Below, in pieces: positions 11,869-23,740 of a stretch of 64,000 nucleotides of DNA (its first letter is position 1; each line of letters starts with the position of its first letter). The translations under genes and the position numbers were made by a program. The notes under the pieces are model-generated. The model ran no database searches and was not told the origin of the DNA. It saw only the letters and a list, made by a program, of their open reading frames with translations. The stretch spans positions 62,023,394-62,087,393 of the forward strand of contig JAIOJX010000006.1 of the NCBI GenBank assembly GCA_022376925.1, in the 5' to 3' direction. The DNA is from Tragulus kanchil (lineage: Eukaryota > Chordata > Mammalia > Artiodactyla > Tragulidae).

Positions 11869-13947
11869 TGGTAACAGTGCACACTGACATTTTAGGAATC
11901 CCTGAATTAAAATGGACAGGAATAGACTAATTTAATTCAGATGATGATTATATTTACTACTGTGGGCAAGAATTCCTTACAAGAAACAGAGTAGCTCTAT
12001 AGTCAACAAAAGAGTTCAGAATACATTACCTGAGTGCAATCTCAAAAATGACAGAATGATCTTGGTTCATTTCCAGGGCAAATCATTCAATATCACAGTA
12101 ATCCAAGTCTATGCCTCAACTACTAGTGCCAAAGAACATGAAGTTAAATGGTTCTATGAACACCTTCAAGATCTTCTGGGGCTAACACCAATAAAAGATA
12201 TCCTTTTCATCATTGGAGACTGAAATGCAAAAGTAGGAAGTCAAGAGATACCTGGAATAACAGGGAGGTTTGGCCTTGGAGAATAAAATGAAACAGGGCA
12301 AAGGCTAATAGAGTTTTGCCAAGAGAAAGTACTGGTTGTGGCAAATACCCTCTTCCAACAGCACAAGAGAAACTCTACACATGAACATCACCAGATGGTC
12401 AAAACTAAAATCAGATTGATTATATTTTTGCAGCTGAAGATAGAAAAACTCTATACAGTCAGCAAAGACAAGACCTGGAGTTGAATATGACTCAGATCAT
12501 GAACTCCTTATTGAAAAATTCAGAGTTAAATTAAAGAAAGTAGGGAAAGCTACTAGGTTATTCAGTTATGACCCTTAATGATTAAACAGTGGAAGTTATA
12601 AATGAATTCAAGGGATTAGATCTGATATTCAGAGTGTCTGAAGAACTGTGGATGGAGGTCCATAATATTGCACAGGAGGCAGTGATCAAAATCATTTCCA
12701 AGAAAAAGAAATGCAAACAAAAATAAAAAAAAAAAAAAGAAGAAGAAAACAGTTATCTGAGGAGGTCTTCCAAATAGCTGAGGGAAGAAGAGATGTGAAA
12801 GACAAAGGAAAAAAGATAAGATATACACATTTGAATGAAGAGTTCCCAAAAACAAAAAAAGATGGGAGTGAAAATCCAATGCTGTAAACAACAATATTGC
12901 ATAGGAACCTGGAATTGTAGGTCCATGAATCAAGGTAAATTGTAAGTGGTCAAACAGGAGATGGTAACAGTGCACACTGACATTTTAGGAATCCCTGAAT
13001 TAAAATGGACAGGAATAGACTAATTTAATTCAGATGATGATTATATTTACTACTGTGGGCAAGAATTCCTTACAAGAAACAGAGTAGCTCTATAGTCAAC
13101 AAAAGAGTTCAGAATACATTACCTGAGTGCAATCTCAAAAATGACAGAATGATCTTGGTTCATTTCCAGGGCAAATCATTCAATATCACAGTAATCCAAG
13201 TCTATGCCTCAACTACTAGTGCCAAAGAACATGAAGTTAAATGGTTCTATGAACACCTTCAAGATCTTCTGGGGCTAACACCAATAAAAGATATCCTTTT
13301 CATCATTGGAGACTGAAATGCAAAAGTAGGAAGTCAAGAGATACCTGGAATAACAGGGAGGTTTGGCCTTGGAGAATAAAATGAAACAGGGCAAAGGCTA
13401 ATAGAGTTTTGCCAAGAGAAAGTACTGGTTGTGGCAAATACCCTCTTCCAACAGCACAAGAGAAACTCTACACATGAACATCACCAGATGGTCAAAACTA
13501 AAATCAGATTGATTATATTTTTGCAGCTGAAGATAGAAAAACTCTATACAGTCAGCAAAGACAAGACCTGGAGTTGAATATGACTCAGATCATGAACTCC
13601 TTATTGAAAAATTCAGAGTTAAATTAAAGAAAGTAGGGAAAGCTACTAGGTTATTCAGTTATGACCCTTAATGATTAAACAGTGGAAGTTATAAATGAAT
13701 TCAAGGGATTAGATCTGATATTCAGAGTGTCTGAAGAACTGTGGATGGAGGTCCATAATATTGCACAGGAGGCAGTGATCAAAATCATTTCCAAGAAAAA
13801 GAAATGCAAACAAAAATAAAAAAAAAAAAAAGAAGAAGAAAACAGTTATCTGAGGAGGTCTTCCAAATAGCTGAGGGAAGAAGAGATGTGAAAGACAAAG
13901 GAAAAAAGATAAGATATACACATTTGAATGAAGAGTTCCCAAAAACA
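11770..13947 (+). repeat. Direct duplication D5 (about 1.09 kb, offset 1093)
   Basis: Copy 1 is 11770-12854 and copy 2 is 12863-13947, both within the BovB endonuclease region. Eight or nine A-rich bases lie at the join, where 'cccaaaaaca' runs into extra A's instead of the 'gcaaggagag' found after copy 2. It overlaps D4, so 10601-10697 occurs three times. Confidence 0.9.
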
Positions 13948-14144
13948 GCAAGGAGAGATGAGGCAGTCTTCTTTAGTAAGCAATGCAAAGAAATAGAAGA
14001 AAGCGGTAGAATGGGAAAGACTAGAAAGCTCTACAGGAAAATTATAGATACCAAGGGAACATTTCATGCAAAGATAGGTACAATATAGGACAAAAATGGT
14101 CTTGACCTAACAGAAGCAGAAGATATTAAGAACGGATGGAACAG

Positions 14145-14400
14145 CGCTTCCCTGCTGGTACAGTGGCTAAAGAGTCTACCTTGCAGTGCAGGGGGCACCA
14201 GTTTGATCCCTGGCACAGGAAGATCCCACATGCGGTGGAGGGCTGGACCAGTGTGTCCAATTACAAGCCAGCACTCTGGAGCGCATGCACCCAGAGCCAG
14301 TGCTCTGCAACAAGAGAGTCCACAGCAATGGGAGGCCCACACAGGTCAAAGAATAAAGATGGATGAAAATAAATGGATAAAAAATCGATAAAAGAGTCCA
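14145..14400 (+). mobile_element. CHR-type SINE inside BovB (first copy)
   Basis: The head is 'gcttccctgctggtacagtg', the body has 'aggaagatcccacatgcggt' and 'cagcaatgggaggcccacac', and the tail is A-rich. It interrupts the BovB frame. Flanking 'aagaacggatggaac' and 'aaggaagaggtggaatg' look like a diverged target-site duplication, with BovB continuing at about 14440. A 92-codon minus-strand frame here is a shadow. Confidence 0.75.
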
Positions 14401-14608
14401 AAGGAAAAAATGGTTTAAAAAAATAATAATAAAAGGAAGAGGTGGAATGAATACACAGAAGAACTATACAAAAAAGCTTTTAATGAGCTGGATAACCAAG
14501 ATGGTGCAGAGTTCAAAGTGAAGTGGTCCCTAGGAAGAATTACTATGAATAATGCTAGTGGAGATGGAATTCCAGCTGAGCTATTTTGAATCTTAAAAGA
14601 TGATGATG

Positions 14609-14715
14609 GAAGAACAAAGATGGATGAAAAATAAATAAATGAAAGACCAATAGAAGTGGTCTGCCCACCCTCCTCCCCCCCAAAACCCCCCCCCCCCCCC
14701 AGAAAAAAAAAAAAA
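14609..14715 (+). mobile_element. 5'-truncated CHR SINE tail inside BovB, with target-site duplication
   Basis: About 107 bp matching the 3' tail of the complete CHR SINE at 26600-26718 ('aacaaagatggatgaaaa', 'gaaagaccaatagaagtgg', a C-rich stretch, an A-run). Exact 10-bp flanks 'gatgatgatg' at 14599-14608 and 14716-14725 mark a target-site duplication. A 16-C run near 14684-14700 disagrees with the second copy. Confidence 0.75.
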
Positions 14716-15187
14716 GATGATGATGTGAAAGTGCTACATTAAATATTCCAGCAAATTTGGAAAACACAGCAGTAGGCTCAGGACTGGAAAAGGCCGTTTT
14801 CACTCCAATGCCACAGAAGGACAATGTCACAGACTGTTCACACCAGTGCACCAATGTACTTGTTTCACATGCTAGCAAAGCAATGCTCAAAATCCTCCAA
14901 GCTAGGCTTCAACTTCCAGATGTACAAGCTAGATTTAGCAAAGGTACAGGAACCAGAGATAAGATATACACATTTGAATGAAGAGTTCCAAAAAGGAGAG
15001 ATGAGGCAGTCTTCTTTAGTAAGCAATGCAAAGAAATAGAAGAAAGCGGTAGAATGGGAAAGACTAGAAAGCTCTACAGGAAAATTATAGATCCCAAGGG
15101 AACATTTCATGCAAAGATAGGTACAATATAGGACAAAAATGGTCTTGACCTAACAGAAGCAGAAGATATTAAGAACGGATGGAACAG

Positions 15188-15440
15188 CGCTTCCCTGCTG
15201 GTACAGTGGCTAAAGAGTCTACCTTGCAGTGCAGGGGGCACCAGTTTGATCCCTGGCACAGGAAGATCCCACATGCGGTGGAGGGCTGGACCAGTGTGTC
15301 CAATTACAAGCCAGCACTCTGGAGCGCATGCACCCAGAGCCAGTGCTCTGCAACAAGAGAGTCCACAGCAATGGGAGGCCCACACAGGTCAAAGAATAAA
15401 GATGGATGAAAATAAATGGATAAAAAATCGATAAAAGAGT
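15188..15440 (+). mobile_element. CHR-type SINE inside BovB (second copy, D6)
   Basis: Repeats the insertion at 14145 with an offset of 1043 and the same flanks and substitutions, so it belongs to D6. Confidence 0.75.
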
Positions 15441-15651
15441 CCAAAGGAAAAAATGGTTTAAAAAAATAATAATAAAAGGAAGAGGTGGAATGAATACACA
15501 GAAGAACTATACAAAAAAGCTTTTAATGAGCTGGATAACCAAGATGGTGCAGAGTTCAAAGTGAAGTGGTCCCTAGGAAGAATTACTATGAATAATGCTA
15601 GTGGAGATGGAATTCCAGCTGAGCTATTTTGAATCTTAAAAGATGATGATG

Positions 15652-15761
15652 GAAGAACAAAGATGGATGAAAAATAAATAAATGAAAGACCAATAGAAGT
15701 GGTCTGCCCACCCTCCTCCCTCCCCAACCCGCCCCTCCCCCCAGAAAGAAAAAAAAAAAAA
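15652..15761 (+). mobile_element. CHR SINE tail inside BovB (second copy, D6)
   Basis: Same insertion as 14609-14715 with the same 'gatgatgatg' flanks (15642-15651, 15762-15771). Its C-rich stretch reads 'ccctccccaacccgcccc', close to the related SINE at about 26655, so this copy is probably the accurate one. Confidence 0.7.
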
Positions 15762-16546
15762 GATGATGATGTGAAAGTGCTACATTAAATATTCCAGCAA
15801 ATTTGGAAAACACAGCAGTAGGCTCAGGACTGGAAAAGGCCGTTTTCACTCCAATGCCACAGAAGGACAATGTCACAGACTGTTCACACCAGTGCACCAA
15901 TGTACTTGTTTCACATGCTAGCAAAGCAATGCTCAAAATCCTCCAAGCTAGGCTTCAACTTCCAGATGTACAAGCTAGATTTAGCAAAGGTACAGGAACC
16001 AGAGATAAAATTGCCAATATCCATTGAATCACATAAAGAGCAAGGAAATTCCAGAAAAATATCTACTTAAGCTTCATTGACTATGCTAAAGTTTTTGACT
16101 GTGTAGATCACAACAAATTATGGAAAATTCTGAAAGAGATGGAAATACCAGATCACCTTACCTGCCTCCTGAAAAACCTGCATGTAGAACCAGAAGCTAC
16201 AGTTAGAATTGGACACAGATCAATAAACTGGTTTCAAATTGGGAAAGGAGTATGTTGAGGCTGTATATTGTGACCCTGATTATTTAACTTATATGCATAG
16301 TACATCATGTGAAATGCTGGTGTGGATGAAGCAGAATCCGGAATCAAGATTGCTAGGAGAAACATAAATAACCTCAGATATGCAGATGACACCACCCTAT
16401 GACAGAAAATGAAGAGGAACTAAAGAGCCTCCCAATGAAGGTGAAAGAGGAGAGTGAAAACTAAGCCTAAATCTCAACATTCAAAAAACCAAGTCTGGTC
16501 TTATCACTTCATAGCAAATAGAAAGGCACACAGTGGAAACAGTGAC

Positions 16547-18723
16547 AGACTTCATTTTCTTGGGCTCCAAAATCACTGCAGATGGTGACTGCAACCATGA
16601 AATTAAAAAAGGCTTCCTCCTTAGAAGAAAAGCTATGACAAGCCTAGACAGCATATTTAAAAGCAGAGACATCACTTTGCCAACAAAGTTCCAAATATTC
16701 AAACTATGGTTTTCCCAGTAATCGTGTGGATGTGAGAGGTGCACCATAAAGAAGCCTGAGAATTGAAGAATTGATGTTTTTGTATTGTAGTTCGGAGAAG
16801 GCTCTTGAGAGTCCCTTGGACTGCAATGAGATCAAACCAGTCAATCCTAAAGGAAATCAACCCTGGATATTCATTGAAAAGAATGATACTGAGGCTGAAG
16901 CTCCAATACTTGGACCACCAAATATGAAGAGACAACTCATTGGAAAATACTCTGATGTTGAGAAAAAAAGGAGAGCAAAGGAGGAGAGGATGGCAGAGGC
17001 TGAAATAGTTGAAAGGCCACATTGAGTCAATGGACAAGAGTTTGAGTGGGCTCCAGGAGATAATGAAGGACAGGGAAGTTAGGTGTGCTGCAGCCCATGG
17101 GATCGCAAAGAGTTGGACATGACTGACTGAGTGATCTTGGTGAAACAGAAAAAAGAAGAATCTCTTATAGCAATTAATCTCTCACATCTTGGGATTCCAG
17201 CCACTGCAAGGAGGCAAGCATAGGAGAGAGAAGTAAAACAGTAGCTAATTCCTCTGTCAGCCAAGTCTGAGAAAGTTTTCTTATCATCATCTCAACCAAT
17301 CCTATTTTAGGTGTTTCCAAATCTTTTATTACTTAGACTAGGTAAGGTAGCTAAAATCAGGGAGTCAAATAAGAGCAAATACTAAGAAAGTATCAACAGG
17401 TTAGCAAAGTGTGGGGCAGAAGGAAAACCAGGGGCATGGTCTGCATCAGACAGGAGAATATCACATGTATACTCCTAAAGCTCTAAAAGAATGTTGTAAC
17501 AATAGGTTGCAAGTTGGCAAGCCCAGGAGCATCAATGAATATTGGTTGAAGAATTCATTTTAAGGCCAGAGTCTGGTTGTTGAAGCATATTCTAGGCAAA
17601 AGTAGATGAGTTGCAGTTGTGCTAAGTCTCCTAAGGAGCATCAATGAATATTGGTTGAAGACTTCATTTTCTTGGGCTCCAAAATCACTGCAGATGGTGA
17701 CTGCAACCATGAAATTAAAAAAGGCTTCCTCCTTAGAAGAAAAGCTATGACAAGCCTAGACAGCATATTTAAAAGCAGAGACATCACTTTGCCAACAAAG
17801 TTCCAAATATTCAAACTATGGTTTTCCCAGTAATCGTGTGGATGTGAGAGGTGCACCATAAAGAAGCCTGAGAATTGAAGAATTGATGTTTTTGTATTGT
17901 AGTTCGGAGAAGGCTCTTGAGAGTCCCTTGGACTGCAATGAGATCAAACCAGTCAATCCTAAAGGAAATCAACCCTGGATATTCATTGAAAAGAATGATA
18001 CTGAGGCTGAAGCTCCAATACTTGGACCACCAAATATGAAGAGACAACTCATTGGAAAATACTCTGATGTTGAGAAAAAAAGGAGAGCAAAGGAGGAGAG
18101 GATGGCAGAGGCTGAAATAGTTGAAAGGCCACATTGAGTCAATGGACAAGAGTTTGAGTGGGCTCCAGGAGATAATGAAGGACAGGGAAGTTAGGTGTGC
18201 TGCAGCCCATGGGATCGCAAAGAGTTGGACATGACTGACTGAGTGATCTTGGTGAAACAGAAAAAAGAAGAATCTCTTATAGCAATTAATCTCTCACATC
18301 TTGGGATTCCAGCCACTGCAAGGAGGCAAGCATAGGAGAGAGAAGTAAAACAGTAGCTAATTCCTCTGTCAGCCAAGTCTGAGAAAGTTTTCTTATCATC
18401 ATCTCAACCAATCCTATTTTAGGTGTTTCCAAATCTTTTATTACTTAGACTAGGTAAGGTAGCTAAAATCAGGGAGTCAAATAAGAGCAAATACTAAGAA
18501 AGTATCAACAGGTTAGCAAAGTGTGGGGCAGAAGGAAAACCAGGGGCATGGTCTGCATCAGACAGGAGAATATCACATGTATACTCCTAAAGCTCTAAAA
18601 GAATGTTGTAACAATAGGTTGCAAGTTGGCAAGCCCAGGAGCATCAATGAATATTGGTTGAAGAATTCATTTTAAGGCCAGAGTCTGGTTGTTGAAGCAT
18701 ATTCTAGGCAAAAGTAGATGAGT
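16547..18723 (+). repeat. Direct duplication D7 (about 1.07 kb, offset 1112)
   Basis: Copy 1 is 16547-17611 and copy 2 is 17659-18723. It covers the BovB 3' third and downstream anonymous sequence. The 47-bp join (17612-17658) ends in 'ggagcatcaatgaatattgg', which also occurs at about 17527 and 18639, so the join contains a stray third piece of the copied sequence. Confidence 0.9.
17659..18252 (+). pseudogene. BovB 3' end, second copy (D7)
   Basis: Repeats the BovB C-terminal coding region and 3' end from 16547 onward. It starts abruptly at the D7 join inside the coding sequence. The 112-codon minus-strand frames at 16699-17037 and 17811-18149 are antisense shadows of this region. The 84-codon + frames at 16771-17025 and 17883-18137 are BovB C-terminal remnants. 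Confidence 0.8.
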
Positions 18724-20137
18724 GTTATTTAAAGTTTTACAAATGTTCTAAAATTTCACCAATTACAGAGATCATTTTTGACAAAACTAGGAGTCTCACT
18801 GGGAAGGTTAAGGGAGCCATTTATTTTAATCATACTGCCTTCCTAAAACCTGAATACATGAGAACTTTGATAGTGTTCTTGAAAGGGTAAAGAACAAAAT
18901 TAAATATAGTCCTGGGGCAAAGGATAATTTAACAAAGAACATGGCTAGGTCTAGAAGCAAAAGATAGCAGTTGAGGAGAATAAAAGGAAGTGGATTCTTG
19001 CAGATTGGGAAGGAGAGCAGAAGAGGAGGAGGCACATGAAAATGGAATTAAGGAAGAAGGAGGAGACAAGAAAGTGAGATAGAATGAAATCCCATGATAA
19101 TATTTTCCCCTGTGGAATTCAGGGGATTTTTGCTAGTTGTATATTCATTTCCATGCATTATTCAACAGACTTTTAATTGGGCACCTATTATTTTTCATGC
19201 ACTTTGATAAATACTGATATAGAGTAGTGAACAAAACACCACAGGCTTCTTAACTACCACTCCCCCATAGAACTTACAGTTTGGTAGGCACAGTTCTGAT
19301 GAAGAAGATAATTTAAAAATATTGTAAAATGATAATAATAATAAATAATAGCCTCTAACTATGGAGTACAGTGAGGAAAAAATTTACAGGGCAATGTATT
19401 TGAAGTGTATAATGAAGCACATAGCATGTTATAAACAATCAATCTACTGCTATTAAACCATGCATGGCATGAAGGCTGATTATAGAATCTTAGAGAATCA
19501 GTGCCTGGCCAATCCTCTTCTTTTATAAGTGAGACAGTGAACTCAGGTTGGGTAACTTTACCAATGAAATAGTGAACACAGCTTGTGAGTTTGCTGTGAT
19601 CATAGGGCTCATGCATATATGGTATCCATGAGATACAAAAGCTGTGGACCCTATTCAAATAAAAATAAATATATCTAAAATTTTGCATAAAATGCCAGGA
19701 AAACCTCATGAATCTCCTTTTTAATATCCCTTAGATGCACTTAAGAACCCCACACATATTGCCTCTACTTATTCTGATTTCCAGGTTTTCTTTCACATTG
19801 GATAGTCCTCTCCAACATATGCCATGTTTTAAATAGTACTTTATTACTGTAATTAACTTTCTTCATAAAATCCTGGTACTAATCACATGGACAGATGACT
19901 CCCCAGGTTCTGAGTAAACACATTTCCAGCTTTGAAAAGGATGATGTTTAATGATACTTGGACAGTTCAGTATCCTGTTTATCTAGTATTAAGTTATTTG
20001 GACTTGCCACAAGTAAATTTTCATCCTTGAAAATCAGAAAGATGCAGTGATACTAAATAACTGGTCCTCTTTATATACATATTATTTTCTCTATATAACT
20101 ATGCTTTTTGACATACTAATACTTGGGATTTGGATGA
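18724..20137. other. Anonymous sequence with possible L2/MIR relics
   Basis: No gene seen. Positions 19150-19300 resemble an ancient mammalian repeat ('attattcaacagacttttaa', 'gtgaacaaaacaccacaggc', 'agaacttacagtttggtagg'). Positions 19390-19560 have faint MIR-like wording. A 116-codon minus-strand frame (19359-19709) has no recognisable domain. Confidence 0.4.
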
Positions 20138-22473
20138 AGAAGATGAGAAGGTTGAAGATGGAAGAGCTATTCAATCATATTAGTGAGTGGCATGCATATT
20201 AAAAATATGCCAAAAACAGACTAGTATTTCTTTAAAAGCTATGAAAAAGAGAATCTCAGTAATATACATATGTATGTGTGTGTATATATACCTAATGGTT
20301 ACTTATCAATTCAACAGATAATTCTGAGAATGTAGTGTGGGTAAGAAGGAGAAAATTATATTCCTTTGAGGGAGAAAGGCCCATGATTATAAAACACTGA
20401 ATTGCAGTGATGATATGTGCACAGGATATTCTGAACACGCAAGAAAGAACACTTAACTTCACAAAAAAGGAACTTGCTGCTGTAAGGAAAGAAAAAATAG
20501 CCGTTTTTTCCTCTACCCTCTTAGGTTCTGTTTTGAACTCTGTAGATTACACTGACAAAAAGCAATTAAGAAGAAAGAAAGAAACAGATTATAAACACAT
20601 ACATATCATACACACAAGGGATTACTCAGTAAGTAAATCAGAGTGGTGGTTAGAATGTGAGCTTATGTAACATCTTAACCAAAGGATAATACATTTTTAG
20701 AGAAGTGACAAGACAAAGGAAAAAGGTCTTTTACATTCCTAGAGCAGCAGATTGGGGGAAGGTAAATATTTGGAGAATAAATGGAAGCGAAGGACTAGTG
20801 AGTAAAGTGTGTTATGTGGATTCGTTGGTTGCCTTTCTAGGCTGCTCAAGGTGTAGAACTGTCTCTGTGAAGGGGAGAAGGTACCACCTTTACAAATGTA
20901 TATGATTCTAAGCATATAGGCGGAGGACAGAGACCATTTTCTGAGCTTGCCTTTTAGTTGGCTTCAGTTCGATGTAATTCTTATGCTGAAGTGGCATATT
21001 TTGGGGTAGTATATTCCACTACCTTTCAGTGGACTGCATCAGGAACAGAAGAGGATGCTGAGAAGGGACCTTTGCCTTAACAAAGGCACAAAGTCAGAAA
21101 ACCAAGGCATTTCAGAGTATTCTGATGTCTTAATTCAAAGTGTTGCAGGTTGAGGCTGCTGATCACTTACTACCTTTCTTTATTCTTGCCAGTAGAAAAG
21201 AGATGTGTGCATGCATGCTAACTTCCTTCAGCATTTTCATTTAGACTGTAGCCTACAAGGCTCTTCTGTCCATGGGATTCTCCAGGCAAATATACATTTG
21301 GGCATGGGATTTTGATAGAAGATGAGAAGGTTGAAGATGGAAGAGCTATTCAATCATATTAGGTGGCATGCATATTAAAAATATGCCAAACAGATAGTAT
21401 TTCTTTAAAAGCTATGAAAAAGAGAATCTCAGTAATATACATATGTATGTGTGTGTATATATACCTAATGGTTACTTATCAATTCAACAGATAATTCTGA
21501 GAATGTAGTGTGGGTAAGAAGGAGAAAATTATATTCCTTTGAGGGAGAAAGGCCCATGATTATAAAACACTGAATTGCAGTGATGATATGTGCACAGGAT
21601 ATTCTGAACACGCAAGAAAGAACACTTAACTTCACAAAAAAGGAACTTGCTGCTGTAAGGAAAGAAAAAATAGCCGTTTTTTCCTCTACCCTCTTAGGTT
21701 CTGTTTTGAACTCTGTAGATTACACTGACAAAAAGCAATTAAGAAGAAAGAAAGAAACAGATTATAAACACATACATATCATACACACAAGGGATTACTC
21801 AGTAAGTAAATCAGAGTGGTGGTTAGAATGTGAGCTTATGTAACATCTTAACCAAAGGATAATACATTTTTAGAGAAGTGACAAGACAAAGGAAAAAGGT
21901 CTTTTACATTCCTAGAGCAGCAGATTGGGGGAAGGTAAATATTTGGAGAATAAATGGAAGCGAAGGACTAGTGAGTAAAGTGTGTTATGTGGATTCGTTG
22001 GTTGCCTTTCTAGGCTGCTCAAGGTGTAGAACTGTCTCTGTGAAGGGGAGAAGGTACCACCTTTACAAATGTATATGATTCTAAGCATATAGGCGGAGGA
22101 CAGAGACCATTTTCTGAGCTTGCCTTTTAGTTGGCTTCAGTTCGATGTAATTCTTATGCTGAAGTGGCATATTTTGGGGTAGTATATTCCACTACCTTTC
22201 AGTGGACTGCATCAGGAACAGAAGAGGATGCTGAGAAGGGACCTTTGCCTTAACAAAGGCACAAAGTCAGAAAACCAAGGCATTTCAGAGTATTCTGATG
22301 TCTTAATTCAAAGTGTTGCAGGTTGAGGCTGCTGATCACTTACTACCTTTCTTTATTCTTGCCAGTAGAAAAGAGATGTGTGCATGCATGCTAACTTCCT
22401 TCAGGCATGTCTGACTCATTGAGACTGTAGCCTACAAGGCTCTTCTGTCCATGGGATTCTCCAGGCAAATATA
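20138..22473 (+). repeat. Direct duplication D8 (about 1.16 kb, offset 1180 falling to 1173)
   Basis: Copy 1 is 20138-21297 and copy 2 is 21318-22473. All seven net lost bases fall in the first 100 bp of copy 2 ('attagtgagtggc' becomes 'attaggtggc', 'ccaaaaacagactag' becomes 'ccaaacagatag'); after that the match is essentially perfect. The end of copy 1 (about 21230-21255) is likewise deletion-rich relative to 22402-22433. The 87- and 66-codon + frames found in both copies have no recognisable domain. Confidence 0.9.
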
Positions 22474-22590
22474 CATGTATGGGTTGTGCACTCCTCCAGG
22501 GGAATCTTCCCAAGGGGTTGAAACTGCATCTCTTATATCTCCTGCATTTTTTTTTTCTTTATCACTAGAGTCACCTGGGAAGCCCAGAAA
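22398..22590 (-). mobile_element. Bov-tA SINE, antisense
   Basis: + strand blocks are 'ggcatgtctgactcattgag', 'tctgtccatgggattctcca', a T-run near 22550 and the head end 'gtcacctgggaagcc'. A piece of it (21231-21297) ends D8 copy 1. A further copy lies at 23564-23740 through D9. It is one insertion shown three times. Confidence 0.8.
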
Positions 22591-23563
22591 ACAGATAAAA
22601 GAAGTCAAAAAATGATCAAAGAAGCAACTTTATTAATGGTTGGCCATAAAATTCCAAAGCTCAGAACTTCCTTGTGAAACTAGATTGGAGAATTTGGCTG
22701 TGACCCAAGGTCAAATTATGGGTGCACCAGTGCTGTAATGCAAACTCAGAATGAAGGATTCTGTCCAGGGCTCTAGGGGATATAATTGTATGCCCCTTCC
22801 ACTGCATAGAAAATCACAGGCCTGGTCACCAGTAGTCACAAACAGGCAGGAGAACCATTGAGGATAGGACAGCCTACTCCAATCCCAGCTAAATTTAGGG
22901 AGTGGTGGGAGTGGATTGGAGCTGACTCCAATTCCAGGGAGTGGATGAAAGTTAATACCCTTTCCAATGGATTGCATCAGAAGCAGGCAACCAAAGAGAG
23001 AAATGCAGAAAGGGGTTGGGAATGAGGAAGGGAGACAAGATGGAAGAAGTGATGAGGAGAAGGAATCCATGAAGGAAAGAAGAAAAGTATCTGTTAATGA
23101 CGTTATATCTGTGAGCTGAGGTAGGAAAATGGAAAGAAGCGTTTCTCCTTCAGAAGAGCAAACAAAGGTCTTTCTGTCCTTTAAGGGTCCACACACACAG
23201 TGATTTTTGTGGTTTTTTCAATCAGTTATCTTTGGTAACAGTCCATGGGGACTCAATGTTACCCTCCTCTGGTCCTAAGGAGAGCTAGATGATCTACCTT
23301 ATATATAAGAATCAGCCATTCTGTCTCTGGCATATTTTGGGGTAGTATATTCCACTACCTTTCAGTGGACCATCAGGAACAGAAGAGGATGCTGAGAAGG
23401 GACCTTTGCCTTAACAAAGGCACAAAGTCAGAAAACCAAGGCATTTCAGAGTATTCTGATGTCTTAATTCAAAGTGTTGCAGGTTGAGGCTGCTGATCAC
23501 TTACTACCTTTCTTTATTCTTGCCAGTAGAAAAGAGATGTGTGCATGCATGCTAACTTCCTTC

Positions 23564-23740
23564 AGGCATGTCTGACTCATTGAGACTGTAGCCTACAAGG
23601 CTCTTCTGTCCATGGGATTCTCCAGGCAAATATACATGTATGGGTTGTGCACTCCTCCAGGGGAATCTTCCCAAGGGGTTGAAACTGCATCTCTTATATC
23701 TCCTGCATTTTTTTGTTTATCACTAGAGTCACCTGGGAAG
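23564..23740 (-). mobile_element. Bov-tA SINE, antisense (D9 copy)
   Basis: Same insertion as 22398-22590. It differs only by a shortened, slightly altered T-run ('tttttttgtttatc'). Confidence 0.8.

Larger units (their letters stand above)
13907..16008 (+). repeat. Direct duplication D6 (about 1.05 kb, offset 1043-1050)
   Basis: Copy 1 is 13907-14962 and copy 2 about 14957-16008, joined over a shared 'agataa'. Copy 2 starts with a 7-base net loss in 'gagttcc-caaaaacagcaag'. The copies agree afterwards except in the C-rich and A-rich SINE tail (14660-14715 against 15703-15761), where they differ substantially. Confidence 0.9.
10150..17140 (+). pseudogene. BovB (RTE-type) LINE, near full length, broken
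   Basis: A non-LTR retrotransposon that would encode an endonuclease and reverse transcriptase. The 5' region (about 10150-10640) leads into the endonuclease ('ttgcataggaacctggaatt', then the GDWN-like 'ggagactgaaatgcaaaag', where the Trp codon is a stop). The reverse transcriptase has a recognisable YADD box at 16379-16390. The C-terminal region includes a block encoding FLGSKITADGD (16556-16588). The 3' end is near 17140. Stops and frameshifts are frequent; for example 'tatgttgaggctgtatattg' at about 16251 disrupts the conserved box ahead of YADD. Two CHR SINE pieces interrupt it. Assembly duplications D4-D7 inflate it from about 3.6 kb to 7 kb. Endonuclease sequence occurs at 11885-12855 and again at 12978-13947. 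Confidence 0.9.

Noticed and set aside
10702..13947. CRISPR-like or satellite array
   Set aside because: Unit length near 1.1 kb, only two or three copies, no short spaced repeats; it is BovB sequence duplicated by D4 and D5.
13804..14088. 94-codon + strand frame as a host gene
   Set aside because: It is a remnant of the BovB coding region between its endonuclease and reverse transcriptase, interrupted by a SINE just downstream.
20407..20905. Two adjacent + strand frames (87 and 66 codons), repeated at 21580-22078, as small genes
   Set aside because: Identical repetition comes from D8; the Lys-rich low-complexity content and lack of domains or splice context argue against coding.
22711..23196. 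161-codon minus-strand frame as a gene
   Set aside because: No recognisable domain, composition like non-coding sequence, and repetition explained by D9 and D10.
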